From Terribacillus saccharophilus (lineage in GTDB: Bacteria > Bacillota > Bacilli > Bacillales > Amphibacillaceae), in contig FOCD01000007.1 in assembly GCA_900110015.1 (NCBI GenBank), forward strand, positions 19,908-83,907: 64,000 nt of DNA, read 5' to 3'. Every line of letters begins with the position of its first letter. The stretch's first letter is position 1. The notes below the pieces were generated by a model. It saw only the letters and a program-made list of their open reading frames with translations, did no database searches and had not been told where the DNA came from. Made by a program: the position numbers and the translations under genes. Below, piece after piece: positions 8,877 to 16,877 of the stretch.

Positions 8877-9290
8877 TTGTCTGAACAAGAAATGCAGTAT
8901 ACGGCAAAAGATTTGGCAGCTTCATTGGATGTGACAACCTCGACGCTTCGAAGATGGGCAATAGCATTGGAAAGTGCTCATTATCCTTTTCAGCGGAATG
9001 AAAAAGGACAGCGAATATATACAGAACAGGATATCGCTACATTTGAAGAGTTAAAGAAATTACTTGGAGAAAAGATGACCTTTGCGGATGCAATCCAGCA
9101 GCTCACCGGGCATACCAAGACTAATGAGAAAAAGTCAGAAACAGAGAAATTGAATATAACTGCGGAGGAACTGGAGAAGCTTGTCTCACGTGCAGTGAAA
9201 AAAGCAGTGAAGAAAGAACGGGAAAAGCTGTTCAAGCAGCTGAAGAAACAGATGAAAAAAGAACGGGAAAAGCTGAAAGAGAAATCTTGA
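8877..9290 (+). CDS. MerR-type helix-turn-helix DNA-binding protein
   Basis: The N-terminal 65 residues carry a MerR-like winged helix (YTAKDLAASLDVTTSTLRRW, then RIYTEQDIATFEEL). The C-terminal 50 residues are very Lys/Glu rich and probably form a coiled coil, as in RacA-like proteins. No ligand-binding domain is visible. An ATG at 8871 sits only one base after the AAGGGGG ribosome site; the in-frame TTG at 8877 has a 7-base spacing and is preferred. The palindrome just upstream suggests self-regulation. Targets are unknown. Confidence 0.75.
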   Translation: MSEQEMQYTAKDLAASLDVTTSTLRRWAIALESAHYPFQRNEKGQRIYTEQDIATFEELKKLLGEKMTFADAIQQLTGHTKTNEKKSETEKLNITAEELEKLVSRAVKKAVKKEREKLFKQLKKQMKKEREKLKEKS

Positions 9291-9292
9291 TA

Positions 9293-9315
9293 AGGTCACT
9301 ATGGTGATCTTTTTT
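9293..9315 (+). terminator. Terminator after the MerR-like gene
   Basis: AGGTCAC and GTGATCT pair (one G-T) around a TATG loop, followed by a T run. Confidence 0.65.
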
Positions 9316-9437
9316 ACTATCTTAAAGAAGATACGCCTCAATCTAAATGATACAAAAAACTGAAATTTTAGTCTAGTCTTTTTTTTATTTGATGCCAAAA
9401 TAGAATTGTATTCGATTATAAATTAGGAGGCGTTATT

Positions 9438-10184
9438 ATGAAGCAAAATATTTATGACAATGAAGCATTTTTTGAGAAATACAAAGCTCTGCGTGAAGAT
9501 CCAGTGAATTACAATGAACTGTTGGAGCAGCCAGAGATAAAACGTATGCTGCCCGACTTAAAGGACAAACATGTATTGGATATCGGCTGTGGTATGGGAG
9601 ACTTGGCAATGTATTGTGCCGAGCGAGAAGCAGCAAGTGTGACTGCTTTAGATCCATCCAGCAAAATGCTACAGGAAGCAAGAACCAGAAATAATCATCC
9701 CGCAATCGAATATGTTCAAACAGCATTAGAGGATGCAGTGCTGAAAAAAGAGAGCTATGACATTGCTGTCAGTTCACTTGTAATGCATTATGTTGCAGAT
9801 TACGATGCGGTCATCCAGTCTATCCATGCTGCTCTGAAGGAAGACGGTATCCTCTTGTTCTCTACCGAACATCCAATTGTAACTGCCAGAAAAGAAGGCG
9901 ACAAGTGGATTTTGGATGAAGAAGGGAACCGGATTCATTTCGCGGTGGACAACTACCAGGAGCTAGGCAGGCGTGAAGTAAAATGGTATGTAAATGGAGT
10001 AGTATACTACCATCGGTCGATTGCTGCACTATGCAACGGACTTATACAGAATGGATTTAGTCTAGAAGAGGTATCGGAGCCAATGCCAAATGAAGCGGCA
10101 ATTGCTCAGCTGCCGCGGATAGAGCATGAACTGCGCCGGCCATCCTTTATTATTTTGAAGGCGAGAAAGAGAGCCCGTCCTTAA
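9438..10184 (+). CDS. Class I SAM-dependent methyltransferase
   Basis: A 248-residue methyltransferase-11-type protein. Motif I (VLDIGCGMGDLA, about residues 46-57) and the acidic motif II (VTALDPSSKML) that binds the SAM ribose are clear. The acceptor substrate is unknown. A TTAGGAGGCG ribosome site precedes the ATG. Its stop codon overlaps that of the convergent pabB-pabC fusion within a shared terminator hairpin. Confidence 0.85.
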   Translation: MKQNIYDNEAFFEKYKALREDPVNYNELLEQPEIKRMLPDLKDKHVLDIGCGMGDLAMYCAEREAASVTALDPSSKMLQEARTRNNHPAIEYVQTALEDAVLKKESYDIAVSSLVMHYVADYDAVIQSIHAALKEDGILLFSTEHPIVTARKEGDKWILDEEGNRIHFAVDNYQELGRREVKWYVNGVVYYHRSIAALCNGLIQNGFSLEEVSEPMPNEAAIAQLPRIEHELRRPSFIILKARKRARP

Positions 10185-10195
10185 TGGACGGGCTC
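10171..10195. terminator. Bidirectional terminator containing both convergent stop codons
   Basis: GAGCCCGTCC and GGACGGGCTC form a perfect 10-bp stem around a TTAAT loop. The loop contains the stop codons of both convergent genes (minus 10181-10183, plus 10182-10184). The T tracts on either side are short. Confidence 0.7.
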
Positions 10196-11914
10196 CATTT
10201 CTACCCAGCCTCGAATGCTATTGATTAGCCAGATGCGAGAAGCGGTTTGGAGATCAGCTTTCGTCAAGACAGCTTCTTGAATCGTACCTTTTTCCACTAA
10301 TTCTTCTCGTAATGTCCCTGGCAGAAGACCGCTGGCAACCAGAGGCGTAAGCAGTTTGTCATCCTGTTCGATGACAAGATTGCCAATCGTAAATTCGGTC
10401 AGCTCGCCAGCTTCATTCCAAAGCAGTGTATCGAACAAGTCAGGCTTCTTTATTTTATAATCTTCATATATTTTACGATAAGTAGTCTTGTGATAATAAT
10501 ATCGATTTGTTCTGTCGATTGGCGTGGCAGCTAAAGCAAATTTCTGCTTGGTTTCTATCGATGCTGCCAATTCACCATAAAGTAACTCAAGCACTCCGCT
10601 TTGATCAGCAAGAAGACGTATTCGATGTGATTGTCCGGGATACTCATTTTGGTGCTGATGCAGAAGCTTGCGGATAGCTGCTTCTTTAATAGAAATGCTG
10701 AAATAATCTGCTGACTGCAACAAACGATGAATATGCCTGTTTTCTAGCGTAAATTCACCATTTAAATATGCGATTGTTTCCAGCAACTTAAAATCTGGAA
10801 GCTGCTCCTGCAGTACAGATGATTTGGCGATTGCTTCCTCATACTCACCCTTAGAAGTAGAATCCCAAGTGATACCTCCGCCAACGCTGTAGGTTGCCCG
10901 CTTTTCGACCTTGTCGACAATTGCTGTCCGGATTGGCACATTGAAGACAGCTTCGCCGCCTGGTTCGATATAGCCGATGGCACCACAGTACATCTCGCGC
11001 GGTTCGGGTTCGAGGTTCGTAATTACTTTCATTGTGCTCGCTTTAGGAGCTCCTGTAATCGATCCGCATGGAAAGAGAGCACGCATAATATCGGTGATCG
11101 TTGTGCCTGGGACTGTTTCAGCTTCGACAGTTGAAGTCATCTGGTAAACGGTAGGGTACTTTTCAATTGTATATAAAGCCGGAACATGCACACTACCAAG
11201 CTTGGCAATTCTGCTGATGTCGTTGCGCAGCAGATCGACAATCATGACATTCTCGGCACGGTCTTTGACCGAGGCAGCTAGTGTTTCCCTCTGTTCAAGG
11301 TCCTGTGTGTATGTAAGTCCACGCTTGATTGTCCCTTTCATCGGTTTTGTAATGATACGTTTTCCATCCCAGCGGAAAAATAATTCGGGAGAAGAGGATA
11401 GAATTGCAGTATCTTCCCAAGCCAAATAGGCAGTATAATCGGCGCGCTGTGCTCGCTGCATTTGGCGGAAAAGAGCAGCAGGATCACCAGCAAAGGCTGT
11501 GCGCAGACGCATCGTATAATTCGTCTGATATGTATTGCCAGCAGCAATCTCCTCTTTAATAGTCTGGATAGCTTGATTGTATGCTGTTTTTGAAATTGCT
11601 GGCTGCCAGTTCAGCTTGTGCGGTGCTGTATCAATTGATTCTGGCTGTTCTTCACAAAAGGTCTTGTAAATAGCGAATTGCAATAGAGGCAGCTTTGATC
11701 CTGCTGCAGTGACATAGCTTGGATCGAATGCACCAGCAGCTTCATAGGAAAGGTAGCCGGCAGCGTAAAATCCTTGTTCTGTATATGCTTGCACCTGCTC
11801 CAGGCAGGGGATGACATCATCTATTGTGTATGCAGTAAGCAGTGTATGCTGATCTGTGAAACGCCGATGCTGTGTTTGTCCATTTGTGTCAGCAAAATTG
11901 AAATAAGCGTACAT
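10181..11914 (-). CDS. pabB: Aminodeoxychorismate synthase component I fused to aminodeoxychorismate lyase (PabB-PabC)
   Basis: A 577-residue bifunctional protein of p-aminobenzoate (folate) synthesis. The first 370 residues are a chorismate-binding domain (SSSPELFFRW, then KPMKGTIKRG, DRAENVMIVDLLRNDI, GSITGAPK). Residues from about 380 form a class IV PLP aminotransferase-like lyase domain (HKTTYRKIYE, then EFTIGNLV and SGLLPGTLR). The fusion makes 4-amino-4-deoxychorismate and converts it to p-aminobenzoate. The glutamine amidotransferase partner is not in the window. An AAAGGAGAT ribosome site precedes the ATG. It is transcribed alone towards the methyltransferase. Confidence 0.92.
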   Translation of the reverse strand: MYAYFNFADTNGQTQHRRFTDQHTLLTAYTIDDVIPCLEQVQAYTEQGFYAAGYLSYEAAGAFDPSYVTAAGSKLPLLQFAIYKTFCEEQPESIDTAPHKLNWQPAISKTAYNQAIQTIKEEIAAGNTYQTNYTMRLRTAFAGDPAALFRQMQRAQRADYTAYLAWEDTAILSSSPELFFRWDGKRIITKPMKGTIKRGLTYTQDLEQRETLAASVKDRAENVMIVDLLRNDISRIAKLGSVHVPALYTIEKYPTVYQMTSTVEAETVPGTTITDIMRALFPCGSITGAPKASTMKVITNLEPEPREMYCGAIGYIEPGGEAVFNVPIRTAIVDKVEKRATYSVGGGITWDSTSKGEYEEAIAKSSVLQEQLPDFKLLETIAYLNGEFTLENRHIHRLLQSADYFSISIKEAAIRKLLHQHQNEYPGQSHRIRLLADQSGVLELLYGELAASIETKQKFALAATPIDRTNRYYYHKTTYRKIYEDYKIKKPDLFDTLLWNEAGELTEFTIGNLVIEQDDKLLTPLVASGLLPGTLREELVEKGTIQEAVLTKADLQTASRIWLINSIRGWVEMEPVH

Positions 11915-12052
11915 GTAATATCTCCTTTCTTGCTCTATTAGTATCTCATATGGCGCACAAGCGGAATAGCTTATCGGAATAGAGTAATTATTGAAACTAT
12001 TTCCATATTATTTCCGTAGTAGCAGGTACAATCTTTTAGGAGGAGTTGCAAG

Positions 12053-12235
12053 TTGCGGACGATCCAAGTGTTGAAGGAACTAGGATTTTGGGTGTTTGCA
12101 TGCATCTATTTAATAGGAATTCGCCCCAATTTGGATGGATATATACTGTGGATACCAGATCTGCTCATCTGTGCGGCTATTGTACTTTCGCTGACTGCAT
12201 ACATACTTCGCTTTGGGCGGAAGAATGAGTATTAA
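12053..12235 (+). CDS. Small two-helix membrane protein
   Basis: A 60-residue protein starting at TTG with a strong TTAGGAGGAG ribosome site 7 bases upstream. Two hydrophobic helices (VFACIYLIGI and LLICAAIVLSLTAYIL) flank a short loop and a basic C-terminus follows. I do not recognise the family. Eighteen bases separate it from a second small membrane protein, so the two are probably co-transcribed. Confidence 0.6.
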   Translation: MRTIQVLKELGFWVFACIYLIGIRPNLDGYILWIPDLLICAAIVLSLTAYILRFGRKNEY

Positions 12236-12253
12236 TAAGAGGAGGTAACAAGT

Positions 12254-12430
12254 ATGAAACGATTCGGTTATACTGATGCCATTATATTGCTCACCTTCAT
12301 CGTGTTTATGACTAGCATAGATCTTAGTCATATGAAATGGTTGGAAGTCGGAGTTTTGATCGTATACAGTATATGGGCATTCTTGATGGGACTTAAGACT
12401 GTAGCAATCTTAAAACAATCAAAACCATAA
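12254..12430 (+). CDS. Small membrane protein, partner of the preceding gene
   Basis: A 58-residue protein (begins MKRFGYTDAIILLTFIVF) with two hydrophobic segments and a short basic tail (LKQSKP). A GGAGGTAAC ribosome site precedes the ATG. Function is unknown. Similar size, topology and adjacency to the 60-residue protein suggest the two act together, although their sequences are not obviously related. Confidence 0.6.
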   Translation: MKRFGYTDAIILLTFIVFMTSIDLSHMKWLEVGVLIVYSIWAFLMGLKTVAILKQSKP

Positions 12431-12488
12431 TAGCCTGCAAGAGCTTTAATCTTAGTTAATTACGTTTATCTCAGATGGAGGTAAGAGA

Positions 12489-12539
12489 ATGCATATCACA
12501 TTACATAAAAAAGCGGGTTTAAAGATATGCGGCGGGTGA
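12489..12539 (+). CDS. Possible 16-residue leader peptide before the acetyltransferase gene
   Basis: The best ribosome site of this region (GGAGGT, 12477-12482) serves an ATG at 12489 encoding MHITLHKKAGLKICGG. Its stop lies two bases before the second candidate start (12542) of the acetyltransferase and overlaps the first candidate (12527). This would couple translation of the downstream gene. It could also be a chance ORF. Confidence 0.3.
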   Translation: MHITLHKKAGLKICGG

Positions 12540-13030
12540 TTATGTGCAAAGACATCGTGTTTGCAGAAAAGTTGCTGACTGGTCTGCATCCTTTTGATGT
12601 AAGAAGCACATCAACAATAGCTACTCTGTTTCACGAGGGCTTTAAGGATACGATAGATGCGGAATACAACAGCGCAAATGCTTATCTTGATGAAATACAG
12701 GCTGTGATTGATGGAAGGTACGGGCAATTTCTGTCTTCTTGCTCGTATTACTCTAAAACTTCTGGAAGCATAAGCGGTGTAACGATGGTAACGCTCTTCC
12801 GTTCTGTTCCTTTGCTTGCTTATGTAGTCACAGCTCCGGAATGGCAGGGAAAGGGTGTTGCCACTGCTTTAATACAGTCTAGTGAGCAGGCATTAGTTCG
12901 ACAAGGCTACAATAAACTTTACTTGGTCGTGACTAAACAAAATTATCGAGCAAGCTCACTTTATCGGACATTAGGATTCCGCGAAGTAGGGGAGAACTGG
13001 GATTTGGTATTGAGAAGGGAGAAGCAGTAG
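12527..13030 (+). CDS. GNAT-family N-acetyltransferase
   Basis: A 167-residue acetyltransferase (162 if ATG 12542 is used). The acetyl-CoA site APEWQGKGVATALI lies near residues 104-117, and NYRASSLYRTLGFREVG is the typical C-terminal GNAT segment. Neither start has a strong ribosome site of its own, but a short leader ORF with one ends at this point, so initiation may be coupled. The stop overlaps the next acetyltransferase start by one base (TAGTG). The substrate is unknown. Confidence 0.8.
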   Translation: MRRVIMCKDIVFAEKLLTGLHPFDVRSTSTIATLFHEGFKDTIDAEYNSANAYLDEIQAVIDGRYGQFLSSCSYYSKTSGSISGVTMVTLFRSVPLLAYVVTAPEWQGKGVATALIQSSEQALVRQGYNKLYLVVTKQNYRASSLYRTLGFREVGENWDLVLRREKQ

Positions 13031-13554
13031 TGATTAAAGTAAGATTAATCAAAGAGCAAGATGCAGCGGATCTTTTATCGCTGGAACTGCGAAACAAGGA
13101 GTTCTTTCAGCTTTATACGGGTAAGCGGGATGAACACTTTTATACATTAGATGGCCAGCGGGAGCGTATTGATAGAGCTATTGCTTCTGCTGCTGAAGAT
13201 ACAGGATATTATTATGTGATTCTTTTAGATGGAGATATTATCGGTATTATCATGCTGTCGGAAGTTGTGCGCTATAATCTTCAGAGCAGTTGGATCGGGT
13301 ATTTTCTTGATAAGGAACAGAACGGAAAAGGATATATGACTGAGGCGGTACGCCAGGTAGTGGGTTTTGCTTTTGATGAATTGAATTTTCATCGGTTAGA
13401 GGCAGGTGTCATGCCGCATAATATCGGTTCAATCAAAGTGTTATTAAAGGCAGGGTTCCATAAGGAAGGTATCGCCAAGCAGAATGTCAAAATCAATGGA
13501 AAGTGGCAGGATCATCAAACTCTTGCTATCATTAACCCTCGGGACCTCATGTAA
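13030..13554 (+). CDS. RimJ/RimL-type GNAT acetyltransferase
   Basis: A 174-residue protein starting at GTG that overlaps the upstream stop codon. The acetyl-CoA motif DKEQNGKGYMTEAV and the segment FHRLEAGVMPHNIGSIKVLLKAGF are typical of the RimJ/RimL group, which acetylates protein N-termini or small amines. It is co-transcribed with the preceding GNAT gene and a small membrane protein. The target is not predictable from sequence. Confidence 0.85.
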   Translation: MIKVRLIKEQDAADLLSLELRNKEFFQLYTGKRDEHFYTLDGQRERIDRAIASAAEDTGYYYVILLDGDIIGIIMLSEVVRYNLQSSWIGYFLDKEQNGKGYMTEAVRQVVGFAFDELNFHRLEAGVMPHNIGSIKVLLKAGFHKEGIAKQNVKINGKWQDHQTLAIINPRDLM

Positions 13555-13570
13555 AGGAGAGGGTAAATAG

Positions 13571-13762
13571 ATGAACAAATGGCTGCTTATAGCTGGGGTA
13601 TTGGTAGAAATCATCGGTATCCTGTTAATATTGTTCTGGCGAGTTGATGATATGATTGCAATAATTACTGGTATAGCAATTATCGTCATTGGGATAGTAC
13701 TTTTCCAGATTGGATATTGGCGTATCATAAGAGCTCGTAAAAGAGGAATGAAGAGAAGATAA
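13571..13762 (+). CDS. Small two-helix membrane protein
   Basis: A 63-residue protein with two hydrophobic helices (LLIAGVLVEIIGILLILFW and IAIITGIAIIVIGIVLFQIG) and a strongly basic C-terminus (RARKRGMKRR). An AAAGGAGAGGG ribosome site precedes the ATG, 16 bases after the acetyltransferase stop. A terminator follows, making it the last gene of this operon. No function is known to me. Confidence 0.65.
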   Translation: MNKWLLIAGVLVEIIGILLILFWRVDDMIAIITGIAIIVIGIVLFQIGYWRIIRARKRGMKRR

Positions 13763-13763
13763 A

Positions 13764-13806
13764 GAAGCTGGCTGATAGGGGAAACTCAATCAGCTGGCTT
13801 TTTTTA
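13764..13806 (+). terminator. Terminator of the acetyltransferase operon
   Basis: AAGC/GCTT outer and GCTGAT/ATCAGC inner stems are separated by a two-base internal mismatch, followed by a T run. Confidence 0.7.
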
Positions 13807-13881
13807 AACTGAAATTTACGCTATGTCCGCCGGCTGTTCTGCTGTGCTAATGTTATCCAATGAAAAGGGGTGTTATTAAAA

Positions 13882-14289
13882 ATGAAGAGCAAGTCATCTT
13901 CTATTACGATCTCTCTTATATGCTGTTGTATCTTCCTATCTTGTCATACGGTTAAAGCCTCATCAGACCCCAACTCATCCGTATCTATAAAAAACAAAAG
14001 TACAGACATTTTTATTTGCAGTTCAGATCAAGTCTATCAAGAGACTAACGGAACATATACGACAGAAGATTTCCAAAACGTAAAACCAGTTGAGATGCCA
14101 GTGGCTGAAGAATCTTGGCTGGAAACTTTGCTGAATAACTTTATAAATAATGACATAGAAACAATCTCATCTGATACAGATCAAATGAGTCCACAAATAA
14201 TTCCCATAAGGCAAAAGCCAATAAACCTTTATCCGCAAAGCTCCTACATTCATTGTTTGCTGTCTGCCTATATGAACGCAGATTTCTAA
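13882..14289 (+). CDS. Putative secreted protein of unknown function
   Basis: A 135-residue protein. An N-terminal signal peptide rich in Cys and Ile (ISLICCCIFLSCHTVKA) has a likely cleavage after VKA. The mature part is Ser/Thr/Asn rich, acidic in the middle, and has no domain I recognise. ATG 13882 is preferred over an in-frame GTG at 13870, which directly abuts the AAAAGGGG ribosome site. It stands alone, and no terminator is visible downstream. Confidence 0.5.
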   Translation: MKSKSSSITISLICCCIFLSCHTVKASSDPNSSVSIKNKSTDIFICSSDQVYQETNGTYTTEDFQNVKPVEMPVAEESWLETLLNNFINNDIETISSDTDQMSPQIIPIRQKPINLYPQSSYIHCLLSAYMNADF

Positions 14290-14421
14290 GCTAATCACCT
14301 CTCCTAATTAGATAGGTCATAAAGTCTATAAAACTCCAAATATCTCTCTATCTTGTCGCCTTACGTAGTGAATAATACCTTAAAAATGTCATCTAATTAT
14401 ATTCCATTTTTACCAAATTAC

Positions 14422-14448
14422 TTTACAAATCTGGAAGTTTACCGATAT
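14422..14448 (+). promoter_or_regulatory. Sigma-D-like promoter of yfmS-yfmT
   Basis: ACCGATAT (14441-14448) matches 7 of 8 bases of the flagellar/chemotaxis sigma-D -10 element GCCGATAT. The -35 region is only a loose match (TTTACAAA near 14422). The downstream chemoreceptor-like gene supports the assignment. Confidence 0.5.
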
Positions 14449-14486
14449 ATAGTAATAGAGTGAAATTTTACGAATAGGGGCTTGAT

Positions 14487-15359
14487 GTGATGAGTATGCA
14501 AGTACATGAGCAGACGGAACAAGCATTGCATCCGATGTTGGACGCCTTTGTGAAGATAGGGCCGTTCTTGCAGGATCTAATCAATGAAGATGTCACAATT
14601 GGTATCTACAACACAGAGAAGTTAGTTATTAATTTCCCAGCTAAGACCTTTTCATTGAATGTTACACCTGGAGATCCATTAATGGACGGGGATATTGTAA
14701 CTGCAGCTATCCGCCAAAACAAAAATCAATATGCAGTCGTACCGGAGGAGCTTTTTGGTGTCAGTATTATCGCCCGGGCCATCCCGCTTCACGATGAAGC
14801 AGGTAATGTAGTAGGAGGAGTCGGAGTCGGTTTGAGCATTGAAAGTGCGAATCAATTGTCTTCTATTGCTACTAATCTTTCAGATGTTATTGGCGACGTA
14901 ACTGCTACTATCCAGGATATGGCGCAATCTATCTCTGGTTTGGCTGAAGGCATGAATTACATATCCAAAAAAGCTTCAGAGGTAACTGAAAGCGTAGATA
15001 CGATCGAAGAAGTATCCAACGTCGTCAAAGGTATTGCGGATCAGAGCAACTTGCTTGGTCTAAATGCTGCTATTGAAGCTGCGCGAGCTGGAGAACAAGG
15101 GCGCGGATTCAGTGTGGTTGCAGATGAAATCCGTAAGATGGCAACTGGATCCAAGGATCAGGTTACTGAGATTCATCAGATTACCGAGAAAATTAAAACT
15201 GTTATCAGCAAGTTGAGCAATTCCATTCAAGAAGCGAATGCAGAATCAGATACTCAATCAGCTGCTATTGAAGAGCTGACAGCAACGATGGAAGAAATTA
15301 ATGCTAATGTACAAACTCTAGCAAATCTAGCAAAAGATAATATCTCAATCAAAGACTAA
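14487..15359 (+). CDS. yfmS: Soluble chemoreceptor-like signalling protein (YfmS-like)
   Basis: A 290-residue protein without membrane segments. The N-terminal half is a small sensory domain ending near [14 protein letters not shown]. The C-terminal half is a methyl-accepting chemotaxis domain with the conserved hairpin tip ([20 protein letters not shown], about residues 186-205). It should signal through CheA/CheW from the cytoplasm. Starts at GTG 14487 and ATG 14490 are both plausible after ATAGGGG. It is followed by an aldehyde dehydrogenase 14 bases on, the same pair as yfmS/yfmT in B. subtilis, and a sigma-D-like promoter precedes it. Confidence 0.85.
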   Translation: MMSMQVHEQTEQALHPMLDAFVKIGPFLQDLINEDVTIGIYNTEKLVINFPAKTFSLNVTPGDPLMDGDIVTAAIRQNKNQYAVVPEELFGVSIIARAIPLHDEAGNVVGGVGVGLSIESANQLSSIATNLSDVIGDVTATIQDMAQSISGLAEGMNYISKKASEVTESVDTIEEVSNVVKGIADQSNLLGLNAAIEAARAGEQGRGFSVVADEIRKMATGSKDQVTEIHQITEKIKTVISKLSNSIQEANAESDTQSAAIEELTATMEEINANVQTLANLAKDNISIKD

Positions 15360-15373
15360 TAGAGGTGACCGAC

Positions 15374-16834
15374 ATGGATAATTTCAAGCATTTGAACAGT
15401 CAGTATATTAACGGAGAATGGCGTGAAGGACAGAGCAGCGTGAAAATGGAGAACCGCAATCCATATAACGGTGAGCTTATCGCTACTTATCAAGCTGCCA
15501 ACTTGGATGATTTGAATGAAGCGTATGAAGCATCTGCACGAGTTCAGAAAGAATGGGCGAAAACTAACCCGGTAGCACAGCGTGCTGTCTTCGAAAAAGC
15601 GGTTGCTTATCTTGAAGCAAACCATGAAGCATTTGTTGAGACTATCATTGAGGAGATTGGCGGTACAAGACTGAAAGCTGAGTTCGAAATCGGTCTTGTT
15701 ACAAATATCATCAAGGAAGCATCCACATTCCCATTCCGCATGAACGGCCAAATTCTGCCGTCTCCGATCGATGGCAAGGAAAACCGTGTTTATCGTGTAC
15801 CGGTTGGAGTTGTGGGGATTATCAGCCCATTCAACTTCCCGTTCTTCCTATCTATGAAATCTGTCGCTACTGCTTTAGCAGCTGGAAATGGTGTGGTATT
15901 GAAACCGCATGAACATACAGCAATTACTGGCGGTACGATGATTGCGAAGCTATTCGAGGAAGCGGGTCTTCCAAAGGGCTTGCTGAATGTCATTGTGACT
16001 GAAATCAGTGAAATTGGTGATAACTTTGTAGAGCACCGAATTCCGCGTGCCGTTTCCTTTACAGGATCTACTAAAGTCGGTAAACATATCGGAATGGTAG
16101 CCGGTAAGAATTTGAAAGAAGCACATCTGGAGCTTGGCGGTAATAGTGCATTGGTAGTTTTAGAGGATGCGGATATGGAACTTGCAGTCAGTGCAGCTGT
16201 ATTCAGCCGTTTCACTCACCAAGGTCAGATCTGTATGTCTGCTAACCGTCTTATCGTACATGAAGATGTATACGATGAATTCGTTGAAAAATATTTGGCG
16301 AAGGTTTCCACGCTTACTTGCGGTGACCCGAAAGATCCAAGCACAATCATCGGACCACTTATCAACGAACAGCAAGTAAAAACAACTGTAGCGTTGATTG
16401 AAAAAGGTATCGAAGAAGGTGCAACACCTTTAATCAAAGGTAAAGTGGAAGGCAACATTGTTGAACCAGTAGTATTTGGTGATGTGACACCAGATATGAC
16501 ACTTGCAAACGAAGAACTGTTTGCACCCGTTGTTAGTATTCTGAAAGTGAAAAGTGATGAAGAAGTGTTGGCTTATGCAAATAACAGTGATTATGGCTTA
16601 AGCGGTGCTATCCACACAAGAGACGTGGAGCGCGGTGCTGAGCTTGCAAAACAAATGGATACTGGTATGATTCATATCAACGATGGTACGATCAATGATG
16701 AACCTACCGTTGCGTTTGGCGGCGTTAAGAACTCTGGTCTTGGTCGACTGAATGGCGAGTGGAGTCTTGATGCATTCACGACGACAAAATGGATTAGCAT
16801 CCAGCACGATCGCAGACAATATCCATATAGCTAA
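15374..16834 (+). CDS. yfmT: Aldehyde dehydrogenase, vanillin/benzaldehyde dehydrogenase-like (YfmT-like)
   Basis: A 486-residue NAD(P)-dependent aldehyde dehydrogenase. The catalytic Cys287 (THQGQICMSANR) and general base Glu253 (LELGGNS) are present, as is the PFNFPF cofactor loop. It oxidises an aldehyde to the acid; resemblance to YfmT suggests an aromatic aldehyde. An upstream GTG at 15365 lies inside the AGAGGTG ribosome site, so ATG 15374 is preferred. It forms an operon with the yfmS-like chemoreceptor and ends in a strong terminator. Confidence 0.88.
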   Translation: MDNFKHLNSQYINGEWREGQSSVKMENRNPYNGELIATYQAANLDDLNEAYEASARVQKEWAKTNPVAQRAVFEKAVAYLEANHEAFVETIIEEIGGTRLKAEFEIGLVTNIIKEASTFPFRMNGQILPSPIDGKENRVYRVPVGVVGIISPFNFPFFLSMKSVATALAAGNGVVLKPHEHTAITGGTMIAKLFEEAGLPKGLLNVIVTEISEIGDNFVEHRIPRAVSFTGSTKVGKHIGMVAGKNLKEAHLELGGNSALVVLEDADMELAVSAAVFSRFTHQGQICMSANRLIVHEDVYDEFVEKYLAKVSTLTCGDPKDPSTIIGPLINEQQVKTTVALIEKGIEEGATPLIKGKVEGNIVEPVVFGDVTPDMTLANEELFAPVVSILKVKSDEEVLAYANNSDYGLSGAIHTRDVERGAELAKQMDTGMIHINDGTINDEPTVAFGGVKNSGLGRLNGEWSLDAFTTTKWISIQHDRRQYPYS

Positions 16835-16835
16835 T

Positions 16836-16876
16836 AAATAAGGACCCGCAGCTAGTATGCTGTGGGTCTTATTTAT
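16836..16876 (+). terminator. Terminator after yfmT
   Basis: AATAAGGACCCGCAGC pairs with GCTGTGGGTCTTATT around TAGTAT with few imperfections. The flanks are A/T rich, so it may serve the convergent cupin gene as well. Confidence 0.7.
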
Positions 16877-16877
16877 T

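Noticed and set aside
12046..12228. 60-residue ORF in another frame overlapping the small membrane protein at 12053
   Set aside because: It starts inside the ribosome site of the 12053 gene and encodes no membrane-like or conserved pattern.
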